Positions 57,501 through 64,000 of a stretch of DNA of 64,000 nt are shown here, piece by piece. The notes under the pieces are model-generated. The model worked only from the letters and a program-made list of their open reading frames with translations. It ran no database searches and was not told the DNA's origin. Source of the stretch: Platerodrilus igneus. Its lineage: Eukaryota; Arthropoda; Insecta; Coleoptera; Lycidae. How positions within the stretch are numbered: the first letter of the stretch is position 1; each line of letters begins with the position of its first letter. The DNA is taken from contig JARFIW010000500.1 in assembly GCA_036346225.1 (NCBI GenBank), positions 4,092,001-4,156,000 on the forward strand. Direction: 5' to 3'. Made by a program: the position numbers and the translations under genes.

Positions 57501-58570
57501 TCTTCAAGTGCAGGTTTGTACAACAAAATTTTACCCGTTACTTGTCCGATGGATTGTAGTAAGAATTAGAAGCCCTCAATATAAAATCTGTGAAATTAGT
57601 AATATTGAATAATTTTTTAAAATTAATGTAATATTTTTGTTTACATTAATACGTTTATTTCATTAATAACGATGTGTAGAATGTTGCTCAATTTCTCTAA
57701 AAAAAAAAAAAAAAAAGCACGTTTTAATAAAGGTTTTGATACTCCATACTTACAAATACTTTCAATGCTGAAGCAATGAAATGATGCACAAAATTTTTTC
57801 CAATTTCTTTAATATAAAGCGCATTTTCAATACCAACGTTTTAATAAAGTTAGTTTTTTTACATTTACTCAGTCAGGGCTATTATTCAACCCTTATGGAT
57901 TAAAATGGCATTCTTGTTTTACCAATATATTATTATAATTGAATTGCACGTTGTTTACCTCTTTTTTCTTTTTACATATGTTTACGCGTGGGTTTATTGC
58001 ATTGACAGTCCGGTTTAATCCTAACATGTGCTTTGATTTCTATTTAACCGACTAACTCAAATGACAGTAAGAGTCCTCTTCAATCTCAGCTTGGGATCGG
58101 TTTATTTCTTTAATTAATGCGCCAAAAGTTTATCTGTAGTCCTGATTTTGGGACTTCTTTTTATTCTCTCTTTTAGAACCTGTTGCAAGAATACTGGATC
58201 TCTTTAATATTTTTTACTAGCACCACTATTTGTATACTTTTATGAAAATTCAAAATGTTATCTTAACACTTACAGTAATTCTCACGTGGTGTTGTGTGTA
58301 CTCTTTGTATAGTAGATTTGATACCCCAGCTGTGTGTTGGAGATGTCAGCTCCAATTTTTTCTCTAATATAAATTCAAATTTGTTTAGGATTTTCCTTTT
58401 GTAATTGCTCGGTTTTGAAACTTCCACTTGTAGTTTACCTTGCACTCAATTTTGACAGCGCCGAAATTGCAGGATTTTATATATATTGCTGTGGTATCGT
58501 GGACTTATGGGTTTGACATCGCCAGTGTCAACACTGATTTTCAAAAAATAAAAATTTCAACAAAAAAAAT
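54561..58570. other. AT-rich sequence without recognised genes
   Basis: Short frames without motifs. A somewhat more complex patch lies at 55140-55800. A poly(A) run lies at 57697-57715. GTTTTAATAAAG recurs near 57722 and 57838. Confidence 0.4.
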
Positions 58571-58577
58571 TTCTTAC

Positions 58578-58725
58578 CCTGATTTCTGCTTAAAAATATC
58601 TTCAGCAGCTTCCCTGGCTAGCTCAGCTGTGCCTCTTGTCGGATACCTAAATTTACAATCATTCTTTCTTCCCACTCGCACACCATTCAATAAAACCAAA
58701 TAATACCACAATCATACAATCTTTT
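58578..58725 (-). CDS. Coding-like segment with splice-donor-like end
   Basis: Minus strand: an open frame of about 45 codons containing NGVRVGRKNDCKFRYPTRG and AELAREAAEDIFKQKSG. It runs directly into GGTAAGAA (donor GT at 58577-58576). The residue mix is protein-like and unlike the AT-rich noise. The upstream acceptor is not clear. It may be an exon or a transposon gene scrap; the family is not recognised. Confidence 0.3.
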
Positions 58726-59607
58726 ATTTACGCTATTTACAGCCAAATTATTCTCAAATGTAAACAGTTTGGTACACTAATTACAACTCAATAAGTGATA
58801 TGTTTCAAAGTCCTTGTTTTAAATTATTATTTGAAAACACATTTAATATAATATGAGTAGATGGGCCCCAAATAATACCCTATATTTATTGCACACTGGA
58901 GTATGGTGAGCTCATAATAACCCAGTTTATTAATGTATGCCTTTTACCTTGCATAAAATTACTACAAAACTAATAAACCCATGTACCCCCAACAATCCAA
59001 TTTATATTCATAACAATATTCAATAAGTTTTCAATACACCCTTTTTCAATAATTTAAATAACCCCAATAATTCTCCAGTACACGTATCTTGCGTCAATAA
59101 CTATAAATAACTTCAATATTCACTCACACATCACCAAAATAATACCAAAAGTTTATCAGATAACAGAAAATTCAAATAAGTTACCTGGAGAATGCTTCAA
59201 GCCTCTATACCTTCAGACGATGATTTCCAGAACCCCTCTGCTTCCAGATTATGCGCTCTGCTCCTCAACATATTCATAAATGAAAACCCAATAATCACCA
59301 AGCATTGCTCCAAATTACCATTTCATAACAGCATACAAACTCACGTATATTATGCGCCTATTTATTGATTTACTAGCCTGGTATGGTAGTAATTGGACCT
59401 CTGTTAATTTGATTTTTACTACACTACTCATATCTTTACGTTAATAACTAGAAGGTCATAGCTACCCATTTATAAGTGCTAGCAGTACATTTACGGTATA
59501 ATGAATATATTTAATACTCACAAAAACTCTACTATAACGTCGGTCTATCGTTGTAAGTAGTTAAAAGCGTTGAGAATATAAAAAGGGAGCTCCCAATTCT
59601 CTCAGAG

Positions 59608-59853
59608 TATTTATATCTTTAAAATGCCACCTCTAGGCCACACTTCACGCGAAAAACTTATTTTAAAATAACACTTCTGCAAATTTTGATATAACCGACC
59701 TAAAGCTTCCAGAAATTCACCTCGTGGACGCGCCCGTATAATCCGAAACTCGCTTCTACTTGTCGCATGTTCGTCCGTTTGTAAAAGTATCCGTTTCAAC
59801 CAATGATTCTGTTCTGTGTCGTCATGAAACTCCGCCTGTAATATTTTTATCTT
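59608..59853 (-). CDS. Coding-like segment, unknown protein
   Basis: Minus strand: an open frame of about 81 codons. It starts after a stop near 59856 and includes AEFHDDTEQNHWLKRILLQ, RARPRGEFLEALGRLYQ and NLQKCYFK, ending in a stop near 59609. Balanced composition and balanced codon use suggest real or recently real coding sequence. A possible acceptor (ATTACAG) precedes GCGGAG but lacks a pyrimidine tract. It lies 0.9 kb upstream, in minus-strand sense, of the segment at 58578-58725, so both could belong to one gene or one mobile element. Confidence 0.35.
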
Positions 59854-59859
59854 TTATGC

Positions 59860-60523
59860 ATATTTGATATCGCGTTCCAAACCCCACTTGAGTTGTAGAA
59901 AATCGATATTGCTGACAGCGTCACATCACTTCACGTGGATTCAGTACGTGCATTTTAAAACCAATGCTTTTATATCCGTTTCTATCTGTAGCATATTACT
60001 GATCGTGCATCTCACCTACTTTTTAAGAAACTTTGTTAGCTTGTTATTCGAAGCCACTGACGGTTGAACACTATTTTTTATGAAGCCCGCTTTATTATGC
60101 TGATAATTTCGAAGAAAGTAACCTTTTAAACATGCAGGTGTTCTTAATTATAGACCGTTTAAAACAACAATTCTTGGAGTCTATATTTCAACGTATCCTA
60201 TAAATTGACGTCCTTGTTTGTTACCAAGACACCTTTTGCCTTGGGATTATCGATTTTCTTTACCCTGGTGTGTTTTCCAATGCTTTACACGTTGAATTAA
60301 AATAAATTAAATTAATTATGCGTTTCTGTTTGTTTTTAAAACTGGTTTTCTCTATGTACTTCTAACTTTTCAATCATCAATTATAAAAATTACATCAATA
60401 CTTGTCCGTTTAAATTAAATAAATGAAATAAATTTTGCGCGTATATAATTTGTTCGTTTCTCTATACAGGGTGTTTGAAATTGCATTGCTTACCCCAAAT
60501 TTAGCCCTTTGAATCCATAACAA

Positions 60524-60563
<40 letters not shown>

Positions 60564-62436
60564 ATAATTAAAGTTCTTTTCGGTTATCTGTATAAAAGGA
60601 GAATTTAATAGCAATGCTACTATTTACTTAAATAATGGTCTCTAAATATTGGTTTATTTGCTTGAAATACTTCCCTCTTTCTTAAGGGACTTTGTTTTTT
60701 CCAACTAGGTTATCCTGGGTTGTGATTGATGGTTGTTACTCTTCTTACAAAATTTTGATAAAGCACTTGAACGATATGTGTAGTAAACTTTTGGTGCTCC
60801 AGTAGCTAATATAGCTTTTGAATACTTGTAAGACATAAATTTAAAATGCTTGACGTAAGGATAATACATTAAATAACTTTTTTAAATTTCTAACCAATTA
60901 GAGTCGTTTAAATACAATCTTTCCCCGTAATAACACTATTTTTGTCCATTTTACTTTTACAAAATTATTTCTGTCAAAAAACGACAGTTTCTCAAAATTA
61001 AAACGATTAACTTTTGTCAATCTAAACTTCATCATTCCCACAGTTTTCCTTTTAAATATAATACATTTCTTTCTAATTGTATTTAAATATACTCACAACA
61101 CAAATTATCTTAAATTAACTGTTCAATTACAAAACAAAATTCAATGCACTTCTACTTTATCTATATCTATCACCTTTATCGCTGCCACCTTGAATACCCT
61201 TCGAAGCTAACTCTGATCCAACTGTTCTATGTCTACCTCTACCTATTCTATAACATTTTTGGTTCTTTCTTACAGCATTCTTTTATGTTAATTATGCGTC
61301 TGTCTTTATTTTACTGTATCCTTTCTCCGCCTTATACCTTTTGCTCTTAACGTTCTTCCTATTATATCCCTTATCCTATTGCCTATATTCTAATATTGTT
61401 TGTACTTTATTTTCTTATCGGAAAGATCTCTAATTTTGTGTTTGAACTTTCGTATCGTAGTTTCGGTCTAAAAATTGCTTTTTCCCCTAATTACACAACT
61501 TAAAACGCCATCAAAATTAAACAAAAATATTAAAAAAGTCAATTTTTTACTCCGAGACAGGCAAACTAAATCAAAGCTGAAGTTTTATCAAATTTCTTTT
61601 TGTTACTTTTTTTTTTATTTTCACACTGTTTTCATGAACTGGTATAAGCTCTATCAACAAAAAAAAACTAGATATATTCAAACCCTCAAAATCACACTAT
61701 AACACTATGTACAGGATGTAACAGTTGTATATGAAAGCAACCTATAATTCTTCTACTTTGGTTGATCAACTCATATACATTTCATCAAGCTAAGATTTTA
61801 TTTATTTCAAACGGATTCACATTTGGTACTGGCAATTAGGCATATATTCTCTTTTCTAGTTCGATACGTATTTAAAGCGGACTTAATTGAGGGTAAAATG
61901 GGTAAACAAAAATAAAGGAAAGATATAAAATATGTGTACTTACCCGCGTATTACTGCGCGTAACTAACGAAGGCAGTAGTTTTGTTAAGCAGATCGAACT
62001 AGTCATTCTGCAGTAGAGTTCAGATGGTCGGCACAGGATCCTTGCTTAGACTTTTGAACGAGAACGACGTGTTTTTGCGTTCCTCGTGAATTTATTGAAT
62101 TTATTAAAATTGAATACTATGTACATTGTTTAGTTATTATTATTGGAACCTAATACCAATCATTAACCAGCCTACAAATGTGATCATAGTGCACTTAATT
62201 GTAACAGTAAGAGTGTTAAACTGTTAAAAGAGGGTGGGCCTGAATAATAAACTATATCGAACATTCGGAGTGTTCAGTGTTAAAGTTAAAGTTACATTCA
62301 CTCAAACCGATATTTGATCACTTCAAGAGAATCCTGAGACACCTCTACAAGAGAAGTGGGTAAGAACCCTTGCTAATTTCTGTATTAACACGTGACTATA
62401 GAATGTCACGTATATTTAATTTCTATTCTCCAACGT
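59860..62436. other. AT-rich sequence without recognised genes
   Basis: It contains a (TA)n microsatellite at about 60526-60560. A TACAGGGTGTTTG word at about 60465, of a kind often found at insect repeat ends, is also present. Around 61960-62330 the sequence is less AT-rich and might be a LINE 5' leader preceding the gag-like remnant, but this is a guess. Confidence 0.35.
60526..60560. repeat. (TA)n microsatellite
   Basis: About 17 TA dinucleotides. Confidence 0.95.
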
Positions 62437-62519
62437 CTAGTAGAAATTATTTAAAAGCAACAAGCAAACAAGTGCCATTATCATCACGAGCTGATAAATT
62501 TCACAAGCAATTTCCGAAA

Positions 62520-62688
62520 TAGCACCTGCACTATCCAATAAGGGGAAGTACAATGCGCCACGAACTACCTCCTTGGCCACATCAAGTACATCTACATCAT
62601 CCATGGCATTTCCCACCTTTACCCGTATCGGCAGATTGTCTGATGCCTTTTCAAAAGTCAACAAGAGTATCCCTCTCGCCGCCGCCAT
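62520..62688 (-). pseudogene. LINE ORF1 (gag-like) fragment, minus strand
   Basis: The frame from 62688 reads ARGILLLTFEKASDNLP then IRVKVGNAMDDVDV. The pattern G.VL.TF......P..VKVG....V.. is the region just before the CCHC knuckles in Jockey/R1-type LINE ORF1 proteins, or in some versions the equivalent Gag segment. No zinc knuckle follows, so it is truncated. Confidence 0.45.
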
Positions 62689-62699
62689 TAAGATTTAGG

Positions 62700-63650
62700 C
62701 TCTCGTCAGTCAGCTCTATGCTGTCTCACACGCAAAAATCAAAGAGGGCACCAGATAGAGACGATACAGCTTCAACCATTAATATCAAGAACATAACCGC
62801 AATTAAAAAAGATCTAATTGTGCATGTTTTCAGTGATGGCAACAAGATAAACCGCAGCAGTGCTCTATACTTCCTTCAACGTATGGAGGATATCGTCTTG
62901 ATAGCCGCTGCCGCTTCGTAGGGTTGTGAGATCTTTAGAGCAAGACTCCACCAGATGGAAAGAACTATGAACATCCACGACCATAGAACAACCGCCTACA
63001 CACATACAACCCACTTCCCAAGATGCCCACCCTGCCAAACCACCCCCAAAATTATTACCCTAAAACTAACATACTCTAAAACAACCCCATCCCAGCTGTT
63101 CAATAGTGTCAAACAAAATCTACGTCCAACCCTACCAGATCTTTCCATACATAATATTCGTCCTTCTAAAACCGCAGTCACTATTCAGACCAATAAACCG
63201 TTTGACCTACATATAATATCCAACCTAAACCAACAAATTTGTTACATTCAGGTCGCTAAACTCAGACAACCCCAACTTATTATCTTTGACATCGACCAAA
63301 AATACCCACTCCAGATACCCTTTCACTTCGATACTTTAAAACGCTTTTCAACATCTCATCCCCGAAAATGAATTCCCATCGAAGGTATTCGTGATTTGGT
63401 TTCAAGCATATGCTATCACTGCCAGAGGTTTGGACATTCTGCCAAAGTCTACCCATCAACAATCACCTGTGGTCACTGTGCACAAGAACACGCCTGAACC
63501 AAAGATCTATGCCATCTACCTGTTCCGACTGCCAAATATCAACCGTCCCCATAACCATTTAGTAAACAGCCCTGATTGTACGGTCTATCAACAATTCCAT
63601 AAAATTTCCAAACACCGTACCCATTATGGCTATTAACCCTACCACACAAA
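62700..63650 (+). pseudogene. LINE ORF1 (gag-like) with CCHC zinc knuckles, decayed
   Basis: Open stretches lie at 62553-62921 and 62955-63371, and the frame then shifts. Near 63400-63470 the sequence reads CYHCQRFGHSAKVYPS, then CGHCAQEHA, i.e. two CCHC-type knuckles in which the last cysteine of the first is damaged. The preceding 120 residues (PFDLHIISNLNQQ region) resemble the RNA-binding gag core of insect non-LTR elements. Stops near 63370, 63490 and 63550 show decay. No RT is visible before the window ends. Confidence 0.6.
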
Positions 63651-64000
63651 TTTTTCCCTTGCTTGATCTAAATCCCCATACTTTCTCCTTCTTATGTACG
63701 AGTTATCCAAGTCAACCTCCCACATGTCCGGAACCGCTATACTTGAACTTGCCCATGTTCTTATCGAACAAAACATATCTCTAGCTGTCCTTCCCGTTAG
63801 ATCCCAATTTCACAGCAGCTATTCATTAACAACCATCAAATAAATGCTTCCGTTATCCTCTCCCACTCTACACCACAAATTTTGACTACAAAACTGCACT
63901 GGAAGACAGCTTATTTTACATAATTTTGGCGTGCTTTCAGTACAACAGAAATATACAGACATATTTACATCAGCTTTACGATACTTTACAAACACTTAAA
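63651..64000 (+). other. Continuation of decayed LINE sequence, unclear
   Basis: A GC content slightly above the average and coding-like words (CTTGCCCATGTTCTTATCGA) suggest the start of an ORF2 endonuclease, but no frame is open long enough to confirm. Confidence 0.25.

Overview
The window is animal nuclear DNA, most likely insect. It is AT-rich, has no bacterial-style gene packing, and is dominated by transposable elements and simple repeats. No complete cellular gene is evident. At most a few isolated coding-like segments (near 50.0-50.3, 58.6 and 59.6-59.9 kb, all minus strand) could be host exons.

Layout. 1-1020: a degenerate tandem repeat of about 95 bp. 3585-4336: a (TTATA)n microsatellite. 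4500-6594: a young 5'-truncated non-LTR retrotransposon on the minus strand, with an open RT + RNase H reading frame, an (AATC)n tail and a 13-bp target duplication. 7665-10230 and 11320-12360: decayed RTE-type LINE sequence and a roughly 340-bp composite tandem repeat. 15492-32475: the main feature, a 16,984-bp near-palindrome. 35.8-36.15 kb: the 3' end of another LINE. 37.97-43.8 kb: a tangle of RTE-type fragments in both orientations, with a second block of the 340-bp repeat and a tRNA-derived SINE. 44.3-46.1 kb: a broken Gypsy-type LTR retrotransposon (protease and RT pieces, minus strand) carrying two more SINE copies. 46-62 kb: mostly AT-rich sequence without recognisable genes. 62.4-63.65 kb: LINE ORF1 (gag-like) remnants.

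The palindrome. Its two arms, 15492-25021 and 25023-32475, meet without a spacer at base 25022. Its outer termini are perfect inverted repeats beginning AG and ending CT, and it is flanked by the 6-bp direct repeat TCTGAC. AG...CT ends with a 6-bp duplication are the hallmark of Polinton/Maverick insertion. Each arm carries the same genes reading outward: a small ORF, a larger protein with motifs resembling the Rep_trans rolling-circle initiator fold (my inference), an overlapping small ORF, duplicated low-complexity segments, and near the tip a zinc-finger protein resembling the N-terminal part of arthropod Polinton DNA polymerase B. No polymerase catalytic domain, integrase, packaging ATPase or capsid gene was seen, so the element looks non-autonomous. 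Most frames are closed in at least one arm by one- or two-base indels, many in A/T runs. The left arm also carries a roughly 2.2-kb insertion, including an 830-bp heptamer array, that splits its copy of the larger gene. The arms are nearly identical over most of their length but diverge strongly just beside that insertion.

All gene identifications are by motif reading; no database search was possible.
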